The notes beneath the pieces are model-generated. The model searched no databases. It saw only the letters and a list, made by a program, of their open reading frames with translations, and was not told the DNA's origin. The translations under genes and the position numbers were made by a program. From positions 186,001-250,000 of the forward strand of contig JANQLV010000048.1 in assembly GCA_028280415.1 (NCBI GenBank): a stretch of DNA of 64,000 bases. The letters are read 5' to 3'. The DNA is from Saprospiraceae bacterium (GTDB lineage: Bacteria > Bacteroidota > Bacteroidia > Chitinophagales > Saprospiraceae). Below are positions 8,413-19,000 of the stretch, one piece after another; positions within the stretch are counted from its first letter, which is position 1, and each line of letters opens with the position of its first letter.

Positions 8413-11211
8413 ATGAAAAAAATTCTTCCTTTAATCCTTTCTATTTGTTTTATCCAAATTGCATTTGGTCAATTAGTTCTCGAACGGGACATTAATCAGG
8501 AAGCTGCTTCTTCCAACCCTGAATATATCGCCGAACTGAATAATCAATTATACTTCCGGGCCGATGACGGCATTAATGGAGAAGAGCTTTATCGTTATGA
8601 TATCTCTACGGGAGATGTAACGCTGGTTGCGGATATTCGACCTTACGATGCGGGAGGATCGCCCAGTGCTGTTATAAGTTTTGATGAGAAGATATATTTT
8701 GTCTCAAGAGATGAGATTCTAAATAACGATTATCTTTTTATTCACGATCCTTTGGATAACAGCACACAGCGCTTGATGGATAATCAAGGGTCCGATGTAG
8801 AAGAACCTTCGAATCTCTTTGTTTTTAACGGGCAATTATTTTTTTCAGCAGAATTTGCAGAAGGTGTGGAACTCGGACGCTATGATCCCGTAGCGAATTC
8901 CATTATAATGGTAGATGACCTGAACCCCGATGGAGATAGTTATCCCAATTTTTTTAATGAGGTGGATGGAAAACTCTGGTTTACTGCAACGAATGGAGGG
9001 CAAACGGATAGTCGACTTTGGTCTTATGACCCTGTTACGGAGCAGGTAGAAAATATTCTTTACAATAGTCCGGATGGAGTGTATCCCAGTATGAGTTTTC
9101 TCTATCATTATGATGGGAAATTTTTCTTTCGGGGGCATACGCAGGCGAATGGGGAAGAACTTTGGCGATATGATATAGCGACAAATACCTTATTGGAAAC
9201 CCCTGAAATTTATTTAGGGCCGGCGAGTAGTTCCCCTTCAGGCTTTAAAGCCTTTAATGGCAAATTGTATTTTGCAGCCCGAACGGTTGGGGAAGGTCGC
9301 GAAATTCGGGTATACGATCCTGCTACAGAAACAGTGTCCCTTGTAGCCGATATTTTAACGGAAGGAAATGGAAATAGTAATCCGGGCTCAATAGTGGAAC
9401 TGGGAGATAAAATCTATTTCACAGCAACGGTTAATACAAACCAGGAAAGAAAGCTTTTTGCTTATAATGAAGATGATGGTTTATCGGAGGCTGGAATTCT
9501 GGATAATAATGATGATCCGAATTATTTGACTATTCTATTTGAAAATAATGCTACGATTTATCTGAGTGGTAATCAAGTGGAAAACGGAACGGAGCTGTAT
9601 AAATTTGCACCGGGTGGAACAGTCGAACTAGCAGCCGATATTAATCAAACAACTGTTGGTTCTGATCCTTACAGTTTTACGGTCTATAATGGAAAGCTCT
9701 ATTTCGGGGCTGATGAGATTAACAGTGGTACGGAAATTTGGGTTTATGATCCAACAACCGGATTAGTGGAAATCCTGTCGGACTTGCCCGGAAGTACCTT
9801 ACCCAATTTCCTGACGCCTCTCGATGGCAAATTATACTTCACAGGAAACCACCCTGTGGAAGGCTACGGATTGCTTTTTTATGATGAAAGTACTGGCGAA
9901 ATCAATCCGACGGCTTATATAACACCTAATAATACGGGGCATATTACGAGTCTGACAGTCTATAATGATCTTTTATATTTCAGTGCAATTGATGAAGATT
10001 TTGACCGGGAATTATTTGTCTACCGGCCAGGTGATAATAGCTTTGAACGTTTGACCGACCTCAATCCGAATGGTGGCAGTTCTGTTGAAGATTTATTCGT
10101 TTTTGAAAATGAATTATATTTTAGAGCAGATGATGGACAAGCGGGACGGGAATTATGGAAATATAGTGATTTGACGGGAATGGCAAGTCTTGTTGTAGAT
10201 ATTAATCCCGGGGCGGACGGGAGTAGTTTAGGCTGGTTTGAAATTTATGATAATGAAATCTATTTTGCTGCTTTTGGTGAAAATACGACCAAGCAAGTAT
10301 TCAGTTATAATACGACTACTCAGGAATTGACACAGCGGACGGATATTTCCGGGAATCTTGATCCCCGGCATCTTCGCGTTTATCGGGATAGATTATTCTT
10401 CAGTGGGCGTTTTTCCAGCAGCATTGGCCGGGAGTTGATGTCTTATGATGCAGCTACGGATGAAACGATCCTGGTTGAAGACCTTTCGGCTGGATCGAGT
10501 AGTCCTGCCGAGATGATTGTATTCGATGATAAATTGTATTATTCTGCCAGTACGGATACTTTTGGCCGCGAACTATGGCAATACAATGATACTATAATGA
10601 GCATTGTGGCGGATATTCGCCCTGGAGTACCCAGTTCCGAACCGACCAGGTTTTACCTGTTTAATGATAAGCTCTATTTTACAGCTAATGATGGTATCCG
10701 TGGTTCGGAACTCTGGAGCATTGCTGAATGTCTTAACCTCTTTGTCGATACCGAACCTCAAGTCGGATCAGAGGAGTCAGGTGCGGTTGACCTTAACATT
10801 GAAGGAGGTACGCCACCTTATAGTATAGAATGGAGCAATGGCGCCGAAACGGAAGACATCACCGATCTGCAATCCGGCTTTTATACCGCGACTGTGACTG
10901 ATGCGACGGGCTGTATTGCCGAGATCACTGCCGAAGTTACTTTTGTTAGCGGTACTGAAAATGTGCTGGATGCTTCTCTGATTCGCGTTTTTCCAAATCC
11001 AAGCCAGGGAACATTTACAGTCAATACTGATGGGCTAAAAGTAGAAACACTTGAAGTTTTGGATATGAATGGGCGGTTTATTTATCAGAAAAATAACCTT
11101 GACTCTTCTGAGCAAATCGAAGTGCAATTGCATTATGCCATACCGGGAATTTATATAATGCGTGTTCGGAATGCGGATGGAGTAGGGTACAAGAAGATCG
11201 TGTTAGAGTAA
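8413..11211 (+). CDS. ELWRYD-repeat secreted protein with T9SS type A sorting domain
   Basis: This 932-residue exported protein has a signal peptide (MKKILPLILSICFIQIAFGQ). Its body of about 740 residues is built of ~45-50-residue repeats of the form KLYFxAxD...G.ELWxYDP.T (ELWRYD/beta-propeller-like). One SprB-like segment follows (GGTPPYSIEWSNGAE...DATGC, about residues 790-845), then a T9SS type A C-terminal domain starting IRVFPNPSQGTFTV and ending GYKKIVLE. T9SS clients of this kind are exported to the cell surface or medium. Role unknown, perhaps surface recognition. A palindromic element lies directly after the stop codon. Confidence 0.92.
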   Translation: MKKILPLILSICFIQIAFGQLVLERDINQEAASSNPEYIAELNNQLYFRADDGINGEELYRYDISTGDVTLVADIRPYDAGGSPSAVISFDEKIYFVSRDEILNNDYLFIHDPLDNSTQRLMDNQGSDVEEPSNLFVFNGQLFFSAEFAEGVELGRYDPVANSIIMVDDLNPDGDSYPNFFNEVDGKLWFTATNGGQTDSRLWSYDPVTEQVENILYNSPDGVYPSMSFLYHYDGKFFFRGHTQANGEELWRYDIATNTLLETPEIYLGPASSSPSGFKAFNGKLYFAARTVGEGREIRVYDPATETVSLVADILTEGNGNSNPGSIVELGDKIYFTATVNTNQERKLFAYNEDDGLSEAGILDNNDDPNYLTILFENNATIYLSGNQVENGTELYKFAPGGTVELAADINQTTVGSDPYSFTVYNGKLYFGADEINSGTEIWVYDPTTGLVEILSDLPGSTLPNFLTPLDGKLYFTGNHPVEGYGLLFYDESTGEINPTAYITPNNTGHITSLTVYNDLLYFSAIDEDFDRELFVYRPGDNSFERLTDLNPNGGSSVEDLFVFENELYFRADDGQAGRELWKYSDLTGMASLVVDINPGADGSSLGWFEIYDNEIYFAAFGENTTKQVFSYNTTTQELTQRTDISGNLDPRHLRVYRDRLFFSGRFSSSIGRELMSYDAATDETILVEDLSAGSSSPAEMIVFDDKLYYSASTDTFGRELWQYNDTIMSIVADIRPGVPSSEPTRFYLFNDKLYFTANDGIRGSELWSIAECLNLFVDTEPQVGSEESGAVDLNIEGGTPPYSIEWSNGAETEDITDLQSGFYTATVTDATGCIAEITAEVTFVSGTENVLDASLIRVFPNPSQGTFTVNTDGLKVETLEVLDMNGRFIYQKNNLDSSEQIEVQLHYAIPGIYIMRVRNADGVGYKKIVLE

Positions 11212-11216
11212 TATCC

Positions 11217-11422
11217 GTCATCCCGGAATTTAGCCTCTTAAAAGAGCTTATAGAATATTAAAATTTTATGAATCAGGTTTTAGGTCTTGGGTTTTGGGCT
11301 TTAGATTTTCCGGAATCTCCCTATACCTAAGACCTGATACCTATAACAGCTCTTTTTTAAAGTATTAAATAACATTATCACATTCAATTTTACGATGAAT
11401 CTTTACCAAAATCCGGGATGAC
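11217..11422. repeat. Nested palindromic intergenic element, copy A
   Basis: This 206-bp stretch folds on itself in register. The outer arms GTCATCCCGGA/TCCGGGATGAC (11217-11227, 11412-11422) are perfect. The next arms AAAAGAGCT/AGCTCTTTT (11240-11248, 11348-11356), then AGGTCTT/AAGACCT (11282-11288, 11329-11335), and a small central AGATT/AATCT lie inside. It fills the convergent gap between the ELWRYD-repeat gene and the rlpA-like gene. Its tips match copy B at 30756-30894 and the core of the terminator at 61808-61848. It could be a MITE/REP-like repeat or a bidirectional transcription end. Confidence 0.6.
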
Positions 11423-11441
11423 TCTTATTCCTCAATGCGCT

Positions 11442-12368
11442 CTAATTCAGTTTACTCAGATCAACTACAAAACCTTTAATCTTCTTTTTGGTTTTTAAGT
11501 CCTTTTTATAACTATCTGCCGTGGACCGGTCCGGGAATGGCCCGAGTATAAGTTTATACATCGGTTTGTTATCTTTTCCCTGCTCTACAGAAATAAGGAT
11601 ATTATTAAACCATTTTTCCTGTAGCTCTGCCACTTGTTTCATCACATTTTCATATTGCGTCATTGAAGCCACCTGTACTCCATAGCCACCTTTAGCCGGA
11701 CGCATTAATTGGATTTTATACAAGTCATAAACTTTGAAATCCTTGCCTCTCACTAAAGTACCGGCATTAGCAGTTTCAATCTTCTTTGGAGCCCCTTTGA
11801 TAGTTAGCTCCGAAGCTTCAGGTTTTTCAAAGCTTGCAGTTGGAGCAGGATCATGATGCTCCGGTAAAATGCGTGATTCAGGTATGGTTGAAAATTCTGT
11901 TGGAACAGGGTTTTCGATGTTGCCGAGTTCTTCCTTCCTGGCTTCTACTTTTTTCTCTTCTGATCTCAAAGACTCAAGGTTTGGAACCGGAACAGAAGAT
12001 GAAATAAGGTCCTCTTCGCCTCTGCTTATTACTTCAACTTTAACCCGGGCTTTTCCAACCGTAATCAAATCCAGTTTTTTGGCTGCAGCTTTAGACAGAT
12101 CAACAATACGACCTTTAATATAAGGTCCTCGATCATTGACTTTGACGACAACTGATTTCTTGTTATCCAGTCTTGTAACCTTAATCATCGTTCCAAAAGG
12201 CAGGTCCTTATGTGCTGCGGTAAGTTTATCTTTATGATAGAGTTCGCCACTTGCCGTTTTTCGGCCGTGGAACGCATCTGCATAATAAGAAGCAATTCCA
12301 AATTCTTCTGCCGCTTGTACTCCTATTCCTAAACATAGAAATAACCCTAAGATTATTAGTTTTCTCAT
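11442..12368 (-). CDS. RlpA-like double-psi beta-barrel protein with SPOR domain
   Basis: This 308-residue exported protein has a signal peptide (residues 1-19), an RlpA/DPBB domain (about 22-118: GIASYYADAFHGRKTASGE..., NDRGPYIKGRIVDLSKAAA), a low-complexity linker and a C-terminal SPOR domain (about 225-305: GGYGVQVASM...KLILGPFPDRSTADSYKKDL). RlpA proteins act on septal peptidoglycan and SPOR domains bind denuded glycan strands, so an envelope or division role is likely. The DPBB lytic activity is inferred from the family only. A well-formed promoter lies upstream (12443-12473). Confidence 0.9.
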   Translation of the reverse strand: MRKLIILGLFLCLGIGVQAAEEFGIASYYADAFHGRKTASGELYHKDKLTAAHKDLPFGTMIKVTRLDNKKSVVVKVNDRGPYIKGRIVDLSKAAAKKLDLITVGKARVKVEVISRGEEDLISSSVPVPNLESLRSEEKKVEARKEELGNIENPVPTEFSTIPESRILPEHHDPAPTASFEKPEASELTIKGAPKKIETANAGTLVRGKDFKVYDLYKIQLMRPAKGGYGVQVASMTQYENVMKQVAELQEKWFNNILISVEQGKDNKPMYKLILGPFPDRSTADSYKKDLKTKKKIKGFVVDLSKLN

Positions 12369-12442
12369 AACATTGTTTTTAGTGAATCATAATTTTGTAG
12401 ATGTAGAGAATTATTAAAAATATTCTTTACAGCTAATTGCTT

Positions 12443-12473
12443 CAAAATTAGGGATTTATCTTCTGATATACAA
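12443..12473 (-). promoter_or_regulatory. Bacteroidota-type promoter of the rlpA-like gene
   Basis: On the minus strand TTG (12473-12471) is followed after exactly 20 bp by TAATTTTG (12450-12443), a good match to the -33 TTG / -7 TAnnTTTG architecture. The predicted start near 12438 leaves a leader of about 70 nt before the ATG at 12368. This is the clearest promoter in the window. Confidence 0.6.
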
Positions 12474-12986
12474 GTTTCCCTCTTTTATCTCTATTTGAAC
12501 GTTTTCTCCGGCTTTTATAACGATTTTAAAATGAAGAATTAATTATCCCTACGCATTGTATTTTATTTCAAATAGGGGAGGTTAAAAAAAGAGTGGTTTT
12601 AAGTTTCAATTGAACACTTCTTATATATATATCTAAGGATTGCTGAAATAGAAAGCATTTTATTTATTGGCAATAAATTTTTCAAGGTCTTTTAAATACT
12701 TGCAGATACATTGTTGAATAAATGTGTAAAGGAAAAGCTGACTGCTTAAAGACTATTTTATTTTAAAGTACAGGTTAAAAGCTTTGATAAATTAGAAGTT
12801 TTTTTAATTTAGATGATAATTTGTGCTAGCTTTTCGACTATAACGTATTCGTTTCAACTGGAAATATAAGAATCTGTACCTTCCAGAAGAGGGTTTGTAT
12901 TCTTTTTTTCTGAATTTTGGAAACCAATATATGCTCATAACAGTGTGAATTGTGGTTTTGCCCTTTATAGCAGATGTTTTGAGTAT

Positions 12987-13042
12987 ATGCCGATGAGAGG
13001 ATAATTTAATTATCTGGAATAATTATATTTCAAAGTCGGCAT
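12987..13042 (+). promoter_or_regulatory. Inverted-repeat leader upstream of the giant repeat-protein gene
   Basis: ATGCCGA (12987-12993) pairs with TCGGCAT (13036-13042). Inside lies a 15-bp palindrome, GATAATTTAATTATC (13000-13014). The structure ends 25 bp before the ATG at 13068. It could be an RNA leader hairpin or an operator. Confidence 0.4.
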
Positions 13043-13067
13043 TAATCGAAAACAAGTACTATTTCTG

Positions 13068-16000
13068 ATGAAGCTGAAACTTACCTTAACCGTTTTTTTG
13101 TCTTATTTATTCTGTATCATTGGCTATGCTCAAGCTCCTGAAGATTGCGGAATACCTTCTCCTCCCGGAGCAGATGATTGTGGGGATGCTTGTGTTTATT
13201 GTGACCTGACAGCCAATGGTTATATCGGTTCGACTATAGGTTATACGCCAGATCCTCCTAATAATTTTTGTGGTACTATTGAAAATAATCAGTGGTTCGC
13301 TTTTGCTGCGGGCACTACAACGGTAGAATTTACGATCGATGCTAGCAACTGTACGAATGGAGATGGTGTCCAGGGAGCGATCTATCCAAGTTGTGATCCT
13401 AATGCTACACCAATCGTTTGCGAAGGTGGCTCAAATGGAGGAGCGAATAATTCAATCGTTGTAACAGCAAACAACCTGGTTGTAGGGCAAATATATTGGT
13501 TTATGGTAGATGGCTGGTTAGGAGATGCCTGTGATTATGAAGTTACAGTTACGCAAGGAAATACCGATCCACCACCACTTGATCCACCAGGGCCAATTAC
13601 TCCCGGTATAGTCGGTTGTGAAGGAGAGACTGTAACTTTTATGGTTCCCGATTTACCTGGTGCTTCTTACTATGAATGGACCTTACCCGATGGTACCGTA
13701 ATTGAAGGCCAAAATCCCTTTGTGGATTATACTTTTGGTACAGGAGGACAGGTATGTGTACAGGCTAATAATGTTTGTAATTTTAGTGATCAGATTTGTA
13801 TTACGATTGATGTTGCTGCTCCGGATGCGGGACAATTATCAATTTCTCCGAGTACACTTTGTCCCGGAGAAACTGCCAATATATCTGTTAATGGTTTTAA
13901 TGTCGATCCGGATTTTACACAGGTCATTCTGATTACAGATGCTAGTGGAGCTATTCTTGAAATTATCAGTGGAGGCTCGGGAACATTCTCTCATGATGAA
14001 TGTGCAAACTTTCAAATTTGTACCTATAATTACGTTACGGCACAGGGAACGGTCCCAACAGTAGGCGCGAATATCAATACTATTGATTGCGATGCTGCTT
14101 GTTGTGAAATAGAATGTCAGGATATCAGTTTCGAAGACAATGAAGCCCCGACCTTTGCCAATGCACCTGCGGATATTGTTTTGACTTGTTTCGATTTATT
14201 GGATCCAATAGCTGATTTGTCCTGGACGGATAATTGTGATGGAACCGGAACAGTAGCAGGTGATGAAAATGGTAATGCTGATTTGTGTAACGGTGGGATG
14301 ATTGTAAGGGTTTGGGAGTATACCGATGCTTGTGGCAATACTGGAAATCATCAGCAGACGATCACTGTAGAGCCTGTTCCATTAGCTGCTTTTGAGAATC
14401 CACCCGGAGATATTTCTGTAAGTTGTGACAATATACCCTCTGCCGGTACTGTTTTGACCTATACTAATAATGGCCTTGGCGCCTGCCTGATTACAGGTTC
14501 TGTAACTCCAACAGAATCCGGTAGTGCGGATATTTGTGGTGGAATGATTACGTATACCTGGGAATTTACGGATGATTGTGGCCGAACTATCCAGCATGTA
14601 CAAAACGTAACCGTTATTCCTGCGGAAGCGCCGGTGTTTCTTAACCCTCCTGCGGATATTTCTGTGACTTGTGAAAATATACCAAGTAGTGGAACACCAT
14701 TGAATTACTCTAATAATGGAAGTGGTGTTTGTCTGATTGAAGGAACAGTGATGCCACAAGAATCGGGTAGTGCAGATATTTGTGGTGGTGTGATTACTTA
14801 TACCTGGACCTTTACGGATCAGTGTAATAATACCATTAATCATGCGCAAAATGTCCTTGTTCAACCAGCGCCTCCACCTGTTTTTGATAATCCACCCGGA
14901 GATATTACGGTTGAATGTGATAACATTCCTACCAGCGCACCGGATTTGAATTATTCAAATGGTGCTTCCGGCTTGTGTTTAGTTCAAGGAACGATATCTC
15001 CACAACAGGTAGGACAAGCAGATGAATGCGGAGGTTCTTTTAGGTTTACCTGGGATTTCACCGACCCCTGTGGAAATACCATATCCCACGCTCAGAATAT
15101 AACGGTCAATCCTGCACCTGCTCCAGCTTTTTTGAATCCACCAACAGATATAACGGTCACCTGTGATAATATTCCTTCTGGCGCACCGGATTTGAATTAT
15201 ACCAATAATGCACTTGGCTCATGTTTGTTTGAGGGGACGGTATCTCCGGTAGAATCCGGTAGTGCGGATATTTGTGGCGGTGTGATCACCTATACCTGGA
15301 CCTTTACCGATCCCTGTGGAAATACCATTAATCACGTACAGAATATAACGGTAGAGCCGGCCCCACCGGCTGTATTTTTGAATCCTCCGACGGATATGAA
15401 TGCAACATGTGATAATGTTCCTGCTAATCCGGGCCCTTTACAATATACTAATAATGGCATTGGTAATTGTTTGATTGATGGTTCGGTTGATCCGGTTCAA
15501 TCTGGTTCGTTTGATGAATGTGGTGGGACGATTACCTATACCTGGGAGTTTACCGATCCCTGTGGGAACACGATTAACCATGTACAAAATATCAATATAG
15601 AGCCAGCACCTCCGGCAACTTTTACCGGTGCTTTACCCCAGAATATTACGGTTAGCTGTGATGCTGTTCCTACCAGTGCTCCTTCGCTTAATTATTCTAA
15701 TAATCAATCGGGCTTTTGCGAAATATCCGGTTCCGTACCAGCTCAACTCACCGGTGTCTATGATGAATGTGGCGGAACACTCAGTTTCACCTGGACCTTT
15801 ACCGATGATTGTGGTCGAACGATTCAGCATATTCAGGTGATTACGGTGGAACCGGCTCCGATTGCTGCATTTAGTAATCCTCCGGGCCCACAAACGCTTG
15901 CTTGTGCGGATGTATTACCTGTGCCTCCTTCATTGGGATATACCAATGGCGCTTCGGGGCTCTGTTTAATCAGTGGCAGCGTTCCAGCTATACAGTCCGG

Positions 16001-19000
16001 TTCTTATAATGAATGTGGTGGAAATATCACTTACACCTGGACGTTTACCGATGATTGTAATCGTACTATTACACATTCGCAGAATATTACCGTAGAACCA
16101 GCTCCTGATCCGTTTTTTGTAGATTTACCTCCCGATATTACGATTGATTGCGGAGAATCATTTCCGCCTCCGGGAGTATTGAGTTATACCAATAACCAAA
16201 CGGGTAATTGCGAAAATAGCGGAACCGTTACAGCTACAGTGCTGGTTTTGAATGATTTAGAACAGGAATATACCTGGACCTTTGTAAATCCCTGTAATGG
16301 GAATGTAATTTCGCATACGCAGCATATTACACAGAATCCTGCACCTTCTATTCAAATTAATCCCGACTTTACGATTATTTGCGAGGGAGGCTCTTTTGAC
16401 CTTGCGACCGTAATCGTTACGGATCTAAATAATACCAATCCCCAGATTACTTATCATAGTGGTACACCGGCAAGCCCGGCGAATCAATTACCATCGACGG
16501 AAGTAAGTCCTTTTACCAATACCACATATTATATATTGGCGACCAATCAATTTGCCTGTAGCGATGAACTTAGCTTTGATGTATTTATAGAGACACCGCC
16601 AAATGCCGGTTTGGATGGAATCGGAAATATTTGTTTTAATACGCCTGGTGGTATCAATCTGTTTAACTATTTGAATGGAAATCCGGATTTCAGTGGTTTC
16701 TGGACCGATGCAAGTGGAGTTGGGGTTGATGTTTCGAATCCTTTTAATGTAAGTCTGGCAGGTTTTCCTCCGGGGCCCTACACTTTTAATTACACTGTTT
16801 CTTCTAATGGTGTTTGCCCGGATGCTATGGCTTCGGTTACTTTAGAATTATTGCCGGAAATTGTTATTGATATTTTGGAGATTGCATGTACGGATAATCC
16901 GGATTTTTATAATGTAATTGTCAATACCAATGGATTTGACATTCTAGTGAATACAGGGGTAGTAAATGACCAGGGGAACGGACAAGTCAGTATTTCGGAT
17001 ATTCCTATTGATGAATCTTTATCTATTGTAGCTTCAAACCCCGGGCAATTCGAATGTATAATGGTTACCTCTATAAGTCCTCCGGATTGTGATTGCCCGA
17101 ATGTCAATCCGCCGCAAAGTAATGGTACTCCATCAATTTGTGAGGGGGAAACGATTCCGGAATTGACGGTTACACTGGAGGCTGGACAAACTGCTAATTG
17201 GTATGATGCACCGGCTAATGGAAATTTATTAGCAGCAGGTACAGATACTTATACTCCGGATAATATTACCGCACCGGGCACATATACTTTTTATGTGGAA
17301 GCCGAAGATTTATCCAATGGCTGTTTGAGCTCTATTCTCACGCCGGTTGAGTTAATTGTATATGAAAACCCGATAGCCAATAATGCTTCATTGAGCCTTT
17401 GCGATGACGGAGATGGATTTGTTGCCTTTGATTTGAGTGAAGCAAACGCTTTGATTAATAGTACTGTTGGGATTAGCTTTAGCTATTATGAAAATCAGAA
17501 TGATGCAGAATCCGGCCTTAATGAGCTTAGTTCTCCTTATACCAATATTGAAACACCGGAGCAAACGCTGTTTGTCGTGATCAGTACTCCTAATGCTTGT
17601 ACGGATATTGCCGAGCTTACATTAAATGTATTAGCCTTGCCAGTTATTGATGTGGAAGTACAGAATGAATCTTGTCTTGGCTTCAGTGATGGAAGTGTTT
17701 TGATTAATGCGCTTGATGCAGAGCTCTATAGTTTGGATGGAATAGACTGGCAAACGGAAAATTCATATACGAATTTGGCAGCCGGAAATTATACTGCTTA
17801 TGTAGAAAATAGTGATAATTGTATTGCTAGTTTGGATTTTACCATTGAACCGGGCCTTGAATTAATACTTAATGATTTTTCAATTGCCTGTAATAATAAT
17901 GGGACCCCTAGTGATGCCACTGATGATTTTTATACGGTCTCTTATGTTGTCAATAATAATCAAGGGATTACTACAAGTTATACTTTTGATGATGGAATCA
18001 ATCCCGTTGAAACTTATAATTATGGTGAAATAGTAAATCTGGAATTTCCGGCTCAGGGACAATCTTTGACCTTAACATTCATAGACGATATCAATGGTTG
18101 TAGTATTCAACAGGATATTGGACCTTTAAATGCTTGTTCTTCTGATTGCTTGATTTCCATTGATCAATTGGATTTCGAATGTTCTGATAATGGAACCTCG
18201 ACAGAGGCTGGAGACGATTTTTATACGATCACAATTGATGCAAGCGCAATTAACGGAGCGGCTAATAATACCTATAATGTATTAATAGACGGAGTTCTGA
18301 GCTATAATTTTACTTATGGAACACCTTCTGAATTTACTCTGCCGGCGGATAATACTTCTCCAATTATTACAGTTGTGGATAATGCGGATGCCGCTTGTCA
18401 GAGTATTCAGAATATTGGACCTTTGACTCCATGCTCTGATGCCTGTATTATAAATGCTACCATTGCTAATGTTCAATGTGATAATCAAGGCACAGCAGAT
18501 AACTCTGATGATGATACGTATACTTTTGAGCTGACTGTTTCGGGGATTAATACCTCTTCGAATTGGGAAACCAACCTGGGTAGTTTTTCCGGGGCTTATG
18601 ATGTTCCACAAACGTTAGGTCCTTTTCTAATTAGTGACGGGGATATTAGTTTTTCGGTCTTTGATGCTGACGATCCGGGGTGTGAAACGAGCATGTTGGC
18701 AGAGGCACCGGCAGCCTGTTCTTCTTGCGCGCCTGTTTTAGATGCAGGCCTGGGAGGTGTCCTGACTTGCCTGGTTTCTTCAATTGATATAAGTGCCAAC
18801 TCTTCCCAACTCGGTGATTATAGCTGGTCAGGGCCAAACAATTTTCAAGCTGCTGATCTGAATATCACGGTGACCGATGAAGGATGGTATTTTTTACAAG
18901 CTGATTATGGGCAGGGTTGTGAAGCGATTGATAGTGTATTGGTGACCTCCGATTTGAACTTACCGGAAGCAAATGCAGGAGATGATTTGACGATTACTTG

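Larger units (their letters stand above)
12369..13067. other. 700-bp AT-rich intergenic region
   Basis: This gap lies between the divergent rlpA-like gene and the giant repeat-protein gene. It contains the rlpA promoter (12443-12473) and, next to the giant gene, an inverted-repeat leader (12987-13042). The central part (about 12480-12980) is AT-rich, and I see no supported gene or RNA in it. Confidence 0.6.

Noticed and set aside
13025-13032. TATATTTC as a -7 box for the giant adhesin
   Set aside because: One mismatch in the most conserved base and no -33 TTG at the right distance.
16737-16760. tRNA T-arm-like GTTTCGAATCC
   Set aside because: Inside the adhesin coding frame and no other tRNA arms nearby; no tRNA gene found in the window.
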